Assembly: GCF_009796765.1 (NCBI RefSeq) | Contig: NZ_CP047023.1 | Coordinates: forward strand, 5,129,501-5,193,500 | Direction of reading: 5' to 3' | Source of the DNA: Paraglaciecola sp. L3A3 | Lineage (GTDB): Bacteria; Pseudomonadota; Gammaproteobacteria; Enterobacterales; Alteromonadaceae | Length of the DNA: 64,000 bases | Shown here: positions 19,214 through 27,463 of the stretch, in pieces | Position numbering within the stretch: the stretch's first letter is position 1 | Layout: every line of letters starts with the position of its first letter | Translations under genes and position numbers: made by a program | The notes under the pieces: model-generated | Seen by the model: the letters and a program-made list of their open reading frames with translations, nothing else | What the model was told of the DNA's origin: nothing | The model's database searches: none

Positions 19214-19897
19214 ATGCATAGAGCTGAGCGGTTAAACGACATAGTACATTATTTACGCAGAATGCACCGAGCAGTAACGGCAGACACCTTAGCCGAAGCT
19301 TTTGAAGTATCTACGCGCACCATTTATCGTGATATCCAAAATCTACTAGACTCAGGTGTACCCATTAATGGCGAGGCTGGGGTAGGGTATGTGATAGATA
19401 AAAGTTACCACTTACCGCCTATCATGTTTGATGCAGATGAATTAGAAGCCATAGCCTTAGGTATTGGCATGGTAAGCAACTGGACAGACGAACTCTTCGC
19501 AGTCAAAGCACAAAATGCCTATAAAAAAATTCAAGCGACCTTGCCGGCACCATTACTTCACGAATTACATCAAATCAGTACCTTTTCGGCTCCGAGCCAT
19601 TATAAAATACCTTGGGAAGTCAGCTTTACCCAAGTCAGAGAATGTATTCGCAGAAAACAAAAAATTCAGTTCAATTACCTAGACTTACAAGACCAAACCA
19701 GCCAACGCACTATTTGGCCCCTAGCCCTGATTTCATTTAGCCCTGTATGGTTATTAGCCGGCTGGTGCGAATTACGCCAATCATTCCGCAACTTCCGCCT
19801 AGACCGGATAACCGAATTCACCGTCTCAGATAACCGCTACCCCAATGAAAAAGACAAAAACCTGCAAGCCTATTTGGCACAGATTAAACATGAATAA
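19214..19897 (+). CDS. YafY-type transcriptional regulator (HTH_11 + WYL)
   Basis: This 227-residue protein has an N-terminal winged helix (LNDIVHYLRRMHRAVTADTL to FEVSTRTIYRDIQNLLDSG) and a C-terminal WYL-type sensor domain (KIQFNYLDLQ, WPLALISFSPVWLLAGWCEL, FRNFRLDRI). Proteins of this plan usually repress or activate an adjacent divergent gene in response to a small ligand or nucleotide signal. It is divergent from the VOC-GFA pair, with a strong palindrome between them. The effector is unknown. Confidence 0.93.
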   Translation: MHRAERLNDIVHYLRRMHRAVTADTLAEAFEVSTRTIYRDIQNLLDSGVPINGEAGVGYVIDKSYHLPPIMFDADELEAIALGIGMVSNWTDELFAVKAQNAYKKIQATLPAPLLHELHQISTFSAPSHYKIPWEVSFTQVRECIRRKQKIQFNYLDLQDQTSQRTIWPLALISFSPVWLLAGWCELRQSFRNFRLDRITEFTVSDNRYPNEKDKNLQAYLAQIKHE

Positions 19898-20063
19898 AGC
19901 AGCGTGATACAGAATAAACAGAATGGGACAGAAAAAGCAGTAGATAGGAGATAGCGGCTAGGGGATAGAAAAAACGATATTCGGCAGATTGAAACAGAGT
20001 GGAACAGCATGAAGCAGCTTAAAAGCAGGTTCTAATTACGAGATTCGAACAACCTTAAAGTTT

Positions 20064-20093
20064 GTCATTCCTGCATGTTGTTAGCAGGAATCC
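20064..20093 (+). repeat. REP-like palindrome, copy 2
   Basis: GTCATTCCTGC, a nine-base loop and GCAGGAAT form an 8-bp stem. It differs from the copy at 17774 in only two bases. Confidence 0.7.
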
Positions 20094-20140
20094 ATTTTAA
20101 AACAAAAGACCAAAAGCGTGTCAAAGAGTAGCGCAGAGGA

Positions 20141-20346
20141 AAAAGCAGCGTGATGCAGACTAAGCAGAATGGGGCTGAGTGAAGCAGTTTAAAAGCAGGT
20201 TCTAGTTACAAGATTCGAGCAAAAAGTAAAAGCCGACAACAGCAGAAGCCCCCATCTATAAACATATAACATTGATTTTATTAAATTTTATATTATCCCT
20301 TCCGATGGGTGTCATGGTAAGTTTGCGATGGGTGTCATGGTAAGTT
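20141..20346 (+). repeat. Left direct repeat flanking the Fic gene
   Basis: It shares AAAAGCAGCG, AGCAGTTTAAAAGCAGGTTC, TAAAAG-CGACAAC, ACATAT-GCATTGATTTT-like blocks and a GCGATGGGTGTCATGG unit with 21632-21815, in the same orientation and order. The identity is imperfect, with small insertions. Confidence 0.7.
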
Positions 20347-20377
20347 AAAGTGAACAATAAAAGTATTGATTAGTAAT

Positions 20378-20442
20378 TGAGCCGATTAAGCTATACTATT
20401 CGGCTCATAATATGAGCCGAATAAGGACCGGTATTCGGCTCA
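20378..20442 (+). promoter_or_regulatory. Four-half-site operator array upstream of the Fic gene
   Basis: Exact half-sites alternate: TGAGCCGA (20378), TCGGCTCA (20400), TGAGCCGA (20413) and TCGGCTCA (20435). This makes two 30-bp inverted repeats in tandem with a 35-bp period. The middle two half-sites also form a 12-bp-arm palindrome. The array ends 33 bases before the Fic start. The Fic protein itself has a C-terminal winged-helix-like region and may be the autoregulator. Confidence 0.8.
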
Positions 20443-20475
20443 CTGCAATTAAACTTAATACTTTAAGGCGCTTTT

Positions 20476-21654
20476 ATGTACATCTGGCAATATCCAAATT
20501 GGACAGACTTTACTTATGAAGATCACCTAGTTAAACCTCTACTACAAGAGGTATTAACCAATCACCAGCGTTTGCTCGTTAAATCGACTGACTTACCTAA
20601 AGACCTTGATGTACAGGCCCAAATGGACGCTTTGATCCAAAACGCCATCAACACTTCCGAGATAGAAGGCGAACACCTTAACCTAGGGTCTGTGCGTTCT
20701 TCCGTAGCTCGCCACTTAGGGCTAGAACAGGCAGGCTTTACTACTGGTCAAATATCCCAGCCTACTGAGCAAACCGATAGTTTGGTCAAACTATTAACAC
20801 AGGTTACAGCAAACTTAGATGAATCATTGACGATAGACCAACTATGTCAATGGCAGAGTGCCTTATTTCCTCAGGCGCCACTTTTACGCAAAATTAAAAT
20901 AGGCGAATTGCGTGATGACGCACCTATGCAAGTCGTATCCCAAAGTAGAGGCCAAGAAACAGTACATTTTGAAGCCCCTCCCAAAGCAGATTTAGAAAAA
21001 CAGCTCACCCATTTTACGGCTTGGTTTAATACACCCCAACAACCCAATAAGGCTACTGATGGTGCAGGAATAATTCGCGCGGCTTTTGCCCATTTATGGT
21101 TTATCACTCTACACCCTTTTGAAGATGGTAATGGCCGCACCGCAAGAGCTTTAACCGATCGGGCTTTGGCACAATGGGAAAACACCAGTATCCGTTTTTA
21201 TTCACTGAGTAGCGCTATCGAGCAAAACCGTAAACGCTACTACCAAATACTTGAAGCCACCCAAAGAGTTAAAACAAACAGTCAGCAAGCAAACAATCAA
21301 ATCAATGATGTGACCGATTGGTTGGTGTGGTTTTTAACTATATTTAATCAGGCTATTGAACAAGGCCTGCAGCGTATTGAACGAGTGGTGGATAAAAGCA
21401 GATTTTGGCAGCAACATAGCCAAACCGTACTATCGGAACGTCAGGTTAAAGTGCTCAATCGTTTATTAGACTCTCAAGGCGAAGAGTTTGAGCTAGGCAT
21501 CAATGCCCGTAAATACCAAAGCATAGCCGCAGTCAGTAAAGCCACCGCCACCCGTGATCTGGCTGACTTAGTAAATAAACAATGCCTTAAACCACTAGCT
21601 GGTGGCGGCAGATCAACACGCTACGTAGTGAAAAAGCAGCGAGAAGCAGACTAA
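20476..21654 (+). CDS. Fic family protein (DUF4172-type N terminus), putative AMPylase
   Basis: This 392-residue protein has an N-terminal inhibitory-type motif TSEIEG (residues 60-65) and the catalytic Fic motif HPFEDGNGR at 213-221. Its C-terminal region (about 310-390) resembles a winged helix (SERQVKVLNRLLDSQ, AVSKATATRDLADLV). Fic proteins transfer AMP or other phosphate groups to target proteins; the N-terminal glutamate (E64) would keep this class II enzyme inactive until displaced. All core residues look intact. The last codons lie in the right-hand direct repeat, so the 3' end may be a fusion product. The tandem operator upstream suggests autoregulation. Confidence 0.93.
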   Translation: MYIWQYPNWTDFTYEDHLVKPLLQEVLTNHQRLLVKSTDLPKDLDVQAQMDALIQNAINTSEIEGEHLNLGSVRSSVARHLGLEQAGFTTGQISQPTEQTDSLVKLLTQVTANLDESLTIDQLCQWQSALFPQAPLLRKIKIGELRDDAPMQVVSQSRGQETVHFEAPPKADLEKQLTHFTAWFNTPQQPNKATDGAGIIRAAFAHLWFITLHPFEDGNGRTARALTDRALAQWENTSIRFYSLSSAIEQNRKRYYQILEATQRVKTNSQQANNQINDVTDWLVWFLTIFNQAIEQGLQRIERVVDKSRFWQQHSQTVLSERQVKVLNRLLDSQGEEFELGINARKYQSIAAVSKATATRDLADLVNKQCLKPLAGGGRSTRYVVKKQREAD

Positions 21655-21815
21655 AGCAGTTTAAAAGCAGGTTCTAGTTACGAGATACGAGATACGAGAT
21701 ACGAGCCAAAAGTAAAAGGCGACAACCGCAAAAAATCAACCAATTAAAACATATGGCATTGATTTTTATTATATTTTCTATATTTTTATGGCGATAGATT
21801 TCATGATAAATTTTA
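21632..21815 (+). repeat. Right direct repeat flanking the Fic gene
   Basis: Partner of 20141-20346. It begins within the last codons of the Fic gene and contains a small tandem (ACGAGAT repeated three times, near 21678-21700) that the left copy lacks. Confidence 0.7.
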
Positions 21816-22080
21816 TTGTGTAAATTTGTCTGGGCTCATTTTGTTTTACTTAAAAATACTATGTGACTAATTTAACGATGGAAAATATTTTGCTCATAGT
21901 ATTTAATAGGAAACATAAAAAGTCGCATTAAAGTCAGGTCTCCTTTTGCTTTTGCAACTCCTTGCTGTTTTGATGGCATGACGGTATAAATACGAATAAA
22001 ATCAAAGGGTAAGAGCTATAATTGATAAAAATGAAAATTAAATCTAGAAATTATAAATACGACATACTCGATAATAAGCG
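21816..22080. other. Non-coding stretch before the cassettes
   Basis: With the right-hand repeat, this makes 446 bp without a gene after the Fic stop. It is A+T rich and I see no integrase, attI feature or reading frame in it. It ends in TAAGCG, the left side of the first cassette junction. Confidence 0.5.
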
Positions 22081-22086
22081 TTAGGC
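22075..22086 (+). repeat. Cassette junction 1 (attC/attI-like crossover core)
   Basis: TAAGCGTTAGGC. The GTTAGGC inside it fits the integron crossover core GTTRRRY. The identical 12-mer recurs at 22534-22545, on the other side of the DUF2513 gene. Confidence 0.65.
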
Positions 22087-22100
22087 ATACAAGGACATTT

Positions 22101-22463
22101 ATGCAGAGAAATTGGGATACAGTTCGTGAAATTATGCTTAAAGTTGAGGCTTTAGAGCCAACTCAAATGTTAAGTCTTAGTGAATTTGAAAAGGATAGAG
22201 ATTATGAAATTTCTTACCATGTTCAAATGCTTGAAGAAATTGGGTTAATTCGAGCTTCTATTTCTCGAACAATAAGTAAAGGTGCAAACGGTTTCAATGT
22301 TAAGGAATTAACATGGCACGGTCATGAATTCCTTGATTCTGTTCGAGAGCAATCGACTTGGTCAAAAACTAAGACACTAATTAGCAGTAAAGGTGGTGTA
22401 ATGACATTTGAGGTAATCAAAACTGTTGCTGCGAGTTTAGTAAAATCAGCTATTGGTGAGTAA
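22101..22463 (+). CDS. DUF2513 domain protein (gene cassette)
   Basis: This 120-residue protein starts MQRNWDTVREIMLKVEALEP and contains ISYHVQMLEEIGLI and ELTWHGHEFLDSVREQSTW, the pattern of DUF2513, a winged-helix-like family found in phages, islands and integron cassettes. AAGGAC lies five bases upstream of the ATG. The gene begins 20 bases after one GTTAGGC core and ends just before an attC-like hairpin, so the unit 22081-22539 has the layout of an integron gene cassette. A DNA-binding or regulatory role is plausible but unproven. Confidence 0.85.
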   Translation: MQRNWDTVREIMLKVEALEPTQMLSLSEFEKDRDYEISYHVQMLEEIGLIRASISRTISKGANGFNVKELTWHGHEFLDSVREQSTWSKTKTLISSKGGVMTFEVIKTVAASLVKSAIGE

Positions 22464-22467
22464 GTAT

Positions 22468-22545
22468 GCTTAACAAAAACATCATGGTGAGAATTTTTTT
22501 CGCTGAAAAAACGCCTCTAGAATCCTCATGTGTTAAGCGTTAGGC
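22468..22545 (+). other. attC-like recombination site
   Basis: This 78-base segment starts GCTTAAC, which fits the R'' box (RYYYAAC), and ends GTTAGGC, which fits the R' box (GTTRRRY). The arms pair imperfectly: GCTTAACA...CATCATGG against CCTCATGTGTTAAGC, and an inner TTTTTTTCGC against GAAAAAACG. There are unpaired bases on one side. The size, boxes and position directly behind a cassette-like gene all fit an integron attC. Confidence 0.68.
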
Positions 22546-22554
22546 CTTTCGAGA

Positions 22555-23685
22555 ATGCCTGAAAACAAGAAGCACCACTTTGTTCCGAAATTTTACCTGA
22601 GGCGGTTCTCCCGCAACGGTAAAAGCATTAATTTGTGGAATATACCGCGTCAGCGAAAAATTTTGTCTGCGAACCTCAAGAGCCAATGCTATCGCGATTA
22701 TTTCTACGGCAAAGATCAAACGGTGGAGCATGCCCTTGGTGAAAGTGAGGGCCAAGCCGCTGAAATATTCCGATTAATCGACAACAATTCTCCGCCACCA
22801 CCAGGGTCGCCAATCCATTTGATGTTGATGATCTACGTTTTAGCCCAGTACGGTAGGAGTGCCTATTCGATCGATGCGCTCCAAGACATGAACGATCAGA
22901 TGATGAAGCGTTTACTGGGCCACATGCCTGAGGCCAAGGATTACGATCTCAGCAAGTTCAAGATAGAGCTTAAGGAAGCCGGCCGCTATTCAGTTGGCTT
23001 GGTTGTCCAAAATTATCCACTAATGCTAGATCTTGATTACAAGATCCTGCTCAACAAGACGGACTGCGAATTGGTTGCGTCTGATAACCCCGTTGTCCTT
23101 TACAACCAGTTCCTGAAGTTTATGAAGTTCGGAAGCAATACCGGGCTCGCTTGCAAGGGATTGCAGATTTTTCTCCCGGTAGGCCCTGACAAAGCGATTT
23201 TTTTCTTTGACCCGGAAGTTTATAGCGTAGGTGGCGGAGCAAAGCTTACGGTGGACCTCACAAAGCCCCGGGATATATATGAATTGAATACACTGCAAAT
23301 TTGTAATGCTTCTAAGAACGTCTACTTCAAGAACGACGAATTCAACATTGAAGCTTTGGCGAAGCGTGGCGAACCATTCCGGCGTAAGAAGAAATCCACG
23401 GTCTCTGGTTTTCCTACTATCGAAGATCCTTGCCGAAAAAGTGAATTAATCGCCGCTTCTCGGGAGGACGTCAACACCAATCTTCACCTTACATTTGTCC
23501 GTGTGAGAGGGGCCGCTAGGAAATGGGCAACAACTTTCAAGAAGCAGAAACATTGGCCTTCTGCTGTTGTGCGCAACCAAGAGCTTTGCGAGGATCACAA
23601 GGAATTTCTGAATTTGGTGCGCGAAGGGAAGTTTGAGCCAAGCGAGTTCTTCGAGTTTATGGATTCAAGACATGACCGGAGCTAG
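22555..23685 (+). CDS. DUF4238 domain protein (gene cassette)
   Basis: This 376-residue protein begins MPENKKHHFVPKFYLRRFS, the diagnostic HHFVPxFYL motif of DUF4238, followed by long alpha-helical and mixed regions without a signal peptide. The family is common in integron cassettes and defence or accessory islands; its biochemical role is unknown. The ATG lies ten bases after the GTTAGGC core at 22539. Its G+C content and codon choice (GGC, CTC, AAG) are clearly richer than in its neighbours, which indicates recent transfer from another genome. I see no convincing attC behind it, so its cassette may be truncated on the right. Confidence 0.87.
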   Translation: MPENKKHHFVPKFYLRRFSRNGKSINLWNIPRQRKILSANLKSQCYRDYFYGKDQTVEHALGESEGQAAEIFRLIDNNSPPPPGSPIHLMLMIYVLAQYGRSAYSIDALQDMNDQMMKRLLGHMPEAKDYDLSKFKIELKEAGRYSVGLVVQNYPLMLDLDYKILLNKTDCELVASDNPVVLYNQFLKFMKFGSNTGLACKGLQIFLPVGPDKAIFFFDPEVYSVGGGAKLTVDLTKPRDIYELNTLQICNASKNVYFKNDEFNIEALAKRGEPFRRKKKSTVSGFPTIEDPCRKSELIAASREDVNTNLHLTFVRVRGAARKWATTFKKQKHWPSAVVRNQELCEDHKEFLNLVREGKFEPSEFFEFMDSRHDRS

Positions 23686-23754
23686 TCGGTAGCCGAACGA
23701 ATCTTATTTGGACAGCCATCGTAGGATATACAATTTAGTGCTTTTTAAAAAATA

Positions 23755-23783
23755 GATTCCGGCTTAAAAACCGCCGGAATGAC
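23755..23783 (+). repeat. REP-like palindrome, variant
   Basis: ATTCCGGC and GCCGGAAT form a perfect 8-bp stem around a nine-base loop, followed by GAC. The shape resembles the copies at 17774 and 20064, but the stem sequence differs. Confidence 0.6.
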
Positions 23784-23842
23784 GAGAAAAAGCAAAAAAT
23801 GCATACCTAAGGCCTTACCTAGTTTTTTAGTGTGCGAAGCAC

Positions 23843-23908
23843 ATGCTTTTGATTTTGTCGCGACTCAAAGCTCGCTATTTTTTATTACAAACTCAATAGG
23901 ACAATTGG
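23843..23908 (+). repeat. Dispersed repeat, copy B
   Basis: Matches 9572-9640 (ATGCTTTTGATTTT, GACTCAAAGCTC, ACTCAATAG-ACAATTG blocks) in the same orientation, with a few small gaps. Confidence 0.65.
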
Positions 23909-24308
23909 CAAGGATAGCCAATTGAGTGGTGTTTTGTCGGGGACCTCTTGTTTTAATAAAGAGTGCACGGCCTTTTGAGTTTATAAAAAATAGGGTAAGC
24001 GCTTTGTTGGAGAGCGGCTTCTTTTGCCTACTTTTCTTAGCTGTTGACCACATTGACTGGATAAATTTGGAACGTACTTTAGTGCGGCCCGTAGGTGAAA
24101 TATAGGGATATATTTCATAACAAAAGTAGGTCAGACGAAATGGATTTCGTTTGAAAAAAGCCATAGATGGCAGTAAGCAACGCGAATGCTTTGTGAACGA
24201 AGTGAATTAATCACATGGACAGTCATTGTAAAAGTCAGTTATTCAAATAATTTGCCTAGTACTAGGTGCTGGTTATGATTAGGGCATATACTAGCGGTAG
24301 TCATTTTA

Positions 24309-25313
24309 ATGGGGATGAAGTTGAAAATAATGGTTAGTAAATTTAGTCTAGTGTTATTGCTGTCGAGCTTGCTGCTGGTGGGGTGTGGTGGTTCAAGTGA
24401 TACACCTGCTGAGTCAGTTCGTCATGCTGATGATGTGGCTGATGCTGCTAATATTTCTGCTGATGCGGGCTTGAGTGTAGTGTCGAATATTAGTTCTGGC
24501 ATTGTGGTTTGGGATCTCAACACGAATAAACAAAAATATGCTTGGGGTTTGCAAGGCGATGGCATTAATTTAGTCACTAATATTCATATTGCTTTTGATA
24601 ATAGTTATGTTGTTACATCGGATCGCGAAACCTTTACTTTATGGAATCTAACAGACGGCGAACCAGAAGGGTTTTGGCGCATAGATGAAGCGAGTATTCG
24701 CGATGTGGCTGTGTCGAATTCGGGGCGTGGAATTTTGGTCGCTAGAAGTAACGGCAAAGTCATGTTTTTTGAGCCTAAAACTGGTCGACGTTTAGAGTTT
24801 CTAGGGCATCAAGAAAAAGTAAATAGTGTTGATATATCACCTAATGGATTTTACGCATTAACGGGCGGTAATGATTATTTAGCTTACCTTTGGGACACCC
24901 GCACGGGGCAGGTCATACACAAATTCAACCACTCTAGCCGAGTGACTAAAGTGGTATTAGATGATCAAGGTCGTTATGCCTTTACTGCTGACAGTAAACG
25001 AGATGCTAAAATTTGGGATTTAGTCACCGGCAAAGAAGTCAGTAACTTACAATATTTATCTCGCCAGCGAATCTTTACCACAGCTGCTTTTTCAGAAGAT
25101 GGTCAATACCTACTAACAGGATCACCTGCAAAAAGAGTAAACTTGTGGAATGTTGGTTCAGGAGAAGAGCTTAATGAATGGCGTGTTTCTCCTCGAGTTG
25201 CCAGTCAACCTCCAACCGCTGTGGTTTATTCTGTTGCTTTTGCCAACGAAAATGAAATATTGACAGAAAGTAGCAGTGGTTTATTAGAAAAATGGAAAAT
25301 AGATAAAAAATGA
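24309..25313 (+). CDS. WD40-repeat lipoprotein
   Basis: This 334-residue protein has a lipoprotein signal ending LLLVGCGGSS (lipid cysteine near residue 26). At least five WD40-type blades follow, each with a GH...(W)D-like unit (GIVVWDLNTNK, FTLWNLTDGE, YLAYLWDTRTG, AKIWDLVTGKE, VNLWNVGSGEE). It should fold as a beta-propeller at the inner face of the outer membrane and serve as a protein-interaction platform. The first ATG is used; ATGs six or eighteen bases later are possible starts. Its stop overlaps the slyX start by four bases, so the two are coupled. Partners are unknown. Confidence 0.88.
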   Translation: MGMKLKIMVSKFSLVLLLSSLLLVGCGGSSDTPAESVRHADDVADAANISADAGLSVVSNISSGIVVWDLNTNKQKYAWGLQGDGINLVTNIHIAFDNSYVVTSDRETFTLWNLTDGEPEGFWRIDEASIRDVAVSNSGRGILVARSNGKVMFFEPKTGRRLEFLGHQEKVNSVDISPNGFYALTGGNDYLAYLWDTRTGQVIHKFNHSSRVTKVVLDDQGRYAFTADSKRDAKIWDLVTGKEVSNLQYLSRQRIFTTAAFSEDGQYLLTGSPAKRVNLWNVGSGEELNEWRVSPRVASQPPTAVVYSVAFANENEILTESSSGLLEKWKIDKK

Positions 25314-25522
25314 ATTCAATAGACAATAGTATTGAACAATTAGAAATGAAAGTTGCTTTTCAAGAAGACACCATTGAGAGCCTTAACCAAGCGCTAATTG
25401 GACAGCAAAAACAAATAGATGATCTGCAGTTTAAAATCAAACAATTGATTACAAAAATAAGTGCCATTGAGCCTAGTAATATGGCTTCTGAAAAAGAAGA
25501 AATGCCCCCCCCACACTACTAA
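25310..25522 (+). CDS. slyX: SlyX family protein
   Basis: This 70-residue protein is almost entirely coiled coil (IEQLEMKVAFQEDTIESLNQ and onward) and ends in the typical PPPHY tail of SlyX. The family is widespread in Proteobacteria but has no settled function. In E. coli slyX lies close to slyD, yheV and yheS, and the same gene block recurs in this window, which supports the call. It overlaps the preceding WD40 gene by four bases. Confidence 0.93.
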   Translation: MNSIDNSIEQLEMKVAFQEDTIESLNQALIGQQKQIDDLQFKIKQLITKISAIEPSNMASEKEEMPPPHY

Positions 25523-25816
25523 TCAGAACAATTTGCAATAACAACGACGGCAGAATCATAAAAAGTATTATATGAAAATTTCGCGAGGCTTTAATTGTTG
25601 TTCAATAAACATTCTATTGTAAAGAAGTGTAAAGATATTTAAAAAAGTGAACTCTGTTTTGTCCTTTAAGTCTGAACTTCACCAACAATAAAGCAAGTCC
25701 TGTTAGTATTTACACATAAAAACTAACACTTTCAGCTTTTATCACAGTAATATAGCAGCAATGCTTTTATAATAGTAATATAGCAGTAACATAATTTGAA
25801 AATTAATGGAGAAAAA

Positions 25817-27322
25817 ATGAAGTGTAATAAAGCTGGTTTGCGAGGAATTCAGTTTTCCTTGCTTGGTATAATTGCTGTTGCTATTTCAGCCTGTGGGTCG
25901 AGTAGTGATGATGATGAGAATGGTTATATCAGGTTATATAATGCATCGTTAAATGCTCCTCAAATATATCTGACAGTAGATGAAAATTTAGATGAAGATG
26001 ATGATGATGAAATAGAAATTACCTATAGCCCAGTTGCCTATTCTAAAGTGAGTGCCAGCAATGCCTTATCAACAGGTACTTATTACACCGAGTTAGCGTG
26101 GCAAGATGAAGAAAGTAGCGAAAGAAGTGATTTAGAATTGATTTTTGAAGATAGTGTCGATATTAAATCGGATAATATTAGTTTTTATGCACTGACAGGA
26201 GATGTTCAAAATCCTGATGTACTTTATTTTGATATTCCAGTGGTCGATGACGATGACGATGACGATGACGATTTGTTTAATGTGAGATTACTAAACCTTC
26301 ATCCTGATTATCAAGATGTTGATCTTTATATGTCTGAAAATGATGAAACTTTTAATGAAGCAGTGTTAATAGAAACGGCTAGTTATAAAGCATTAACCGA
26401 CAATATAAAAGTTGAGCAAGACCAATACATTTTTTATATTACCGAAGCTGGCAGTACAGACGTACTTTACACTTCTGTAGCCCAATCATATTCGGTTGTT
26501 AGCCAATACGTTATCGCTATACGTGAAAACATAGGTGTAGGGAGTTCACCATTCTCTATAGATAACATAGGTATTAATGGTACAACCGCACTAAATGATG
26601 TGGACTCAGAAGCTGAATTTAGTTTTTATAATGCCCTAACTGAGTCTGAGTATTTACCTGATTACCAAAGTGAAGTTGATATTGATGTTGGTTTATTAAA
26701 CGATATCACTAGTATTAAAAATTTACAGTTAGGTCAATTTAGTGAACTGATTACAGGGGAAAATGGTGATTATGACTTTAGTGTCTCTAATTCAAACACT
26801 GGTGAAGTCTATATTAAAAACGCCTTGTTAAGTTTACAAGAGAATGCATCTAGTGCGATCTTTATTTACGGTACAAAAGAGCCAATTGATGACGATAATG
26901 ATGGTAATTATGACGAAGATGATGACGGTATCATTGACGGTTATGAAACTAAAATCAAATCGTTATCAATCACTAAAAGTGACAGTACTAGTATCTATAG
27001 CCATAATGTGCGTATTATTAATTTCACTGATTCAGATGATTTTAGCCGTGTGACTTTCTATTTTGTATTGAATGACGAGATCATTTCAACAGCAGATAAT
27101 AAACTATCAGTATTACAAGAAAGTAGCGGCAATATTTCATTACTGAACAATACTTATCAGCTGCATGCTATCGCAACTATTGATGGTATTGAAAGAAAGC
27201 TGAATAGTATGGAATTGATATTAAACACTGAAAGCCAAGATCAATTTTTATTATTTGAAGAAGATGAGTCAACCTCTTCAGGCTTTAAAATAACGCTAGT
27301 TAATCAAAAAGCTTCTGATTAA
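25817..27322 (+). CDS. DUF4397-like exported lipoprotein, acidic
   Basis: This protein of about 501 residues begins MKCNKAGLRGIQFSLLG and has a lipobox VAISACGSS (cysteine near 26). The mature part opens with IRLYNASLNAPQIYLTVDE, which resembles DUF4397, and repeats of that fold seem to follow. It is strongly acidic: long Asp runs near residues 145-155 and a DDDNDGNYDEDDDGIIDG stretch near 360-380 that looks like a thrombospondin-type-3 calcium site. The ATG at 25817 is chosen because GGAG lies seven bases upstream. It interrupts the slyX-yheV synteny and is followed by a strong hairpin. Function is unknown; a calcium-dependent surface protein is plausible. Confidence 0.75.
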   Translation: MKCNKAGLRGIQFSLLGIIAVAISACGSSSDDDENGYIRLYNASLNAPQIYLTVDENLDEDDDDEIEITYSPVAYSKVSASNALSTGTYYTELAWQDEESSERSDLELIFEDSVDIKSDNISFYALTGDVQNPDVLYFDIPVVDDDDDDDDDLFNVRLLNLHPDYQDVDLYMSENDETFNEAVLIETASYKALTDNIKVEQDQYIFYITEAGSTDVLYTSVAQSYSVVSQYVIAIRENIGVGSSPFSIDNIGINGTTALNDVDSEAEFSFYNALTESEYLPDYQSEVDIDVGLLNDITSIKNLQLGQFSELITGENGDYDFSVSNSNTGEVYIKNALLSLQENASSAIFIYGTKEPIDDDNDGNYDEDDDGIIDGYETKIKSLSITKSDSTSIYSHNVRIINFTDSDDFSRVTFYFVLNDEIISTADNKLSVLQESSGNISLLNNTYQLHAIATIDGIERKLNSMELILNTESQDQFLLFEEDESTSSGFKITLVNQKASD

Positions 27323-27333
27323 CGTCTAAAAAC

Positions 27334-27379
27334 ATAAGTACTGAAGCCGTAAATAATATTAAACGGCATCAGTACTTAT
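27334..27379 (+). terminator. Hairpin after the DUF4397-like gene
   Basis: ATAAGTACTGA-A-GCCGT pairs with ACGGC-A-TCAGTACTTAT across a 12-base loop: 16 bp with one mismatch. A strong intrinsic-type stem, but only a weak T run follows. Confidence 0.65.
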
Positions 27380-27463
27380 TCTCTAGTTTCGTTATTCAGT
27401 AAACGAGCCTCAAGAAACATCTTTAATATTGCCATTAAAGGCAAGTCTTAAGCAGGATCTTAA

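Larger units (their letters stand above)
19898..20475. other. Repeat-rich intergenic region, 578 bp
   Basis: No gene is evident. It contains several AAGCAG-type degenerate repeats (about 19902-20050), a REP-like palindrome (20064-20093), the left direct repeat that flanks the Fic gene (20141-20346) and the Fic operator array (20378-20442). A 21-base unit starting CGATGGGTGTCATGG is present twice at 20303-20323 and 20326-20346. Confidence 0.6.
23686..24308. other. Repeat-containing intergenic region, 623 bp
   Basis: No gene is supported. It holds a REP-like palindrome (23755-23783) and copy B of a dispersed repeat (23843-23908). A 12-bp palindrome, CCTAGTACTAGG, lies at 24255-24266, shortly before the WD40 lipoprotein gene. 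A 99-codon minus-strand frame across the repeat looks spurious. Confidence 0.55.

Noticed and set aside
20303..20346. Two tandem 21-base units as a possible CRISPR fragment
   Set aside because: The units are adjacent with only a two-base gap, without spacers, and a degenerate copy lies at the other side of the Fic gene. They are part of the direct repeat.
23865..24164. A 99-codon minus-strand frame over the dispersed repeat
   Set aside because: It spans a repeat copy, has no clear ribosome site or family, and is highly basic with a composition typical of non-coding DNA read in frame.
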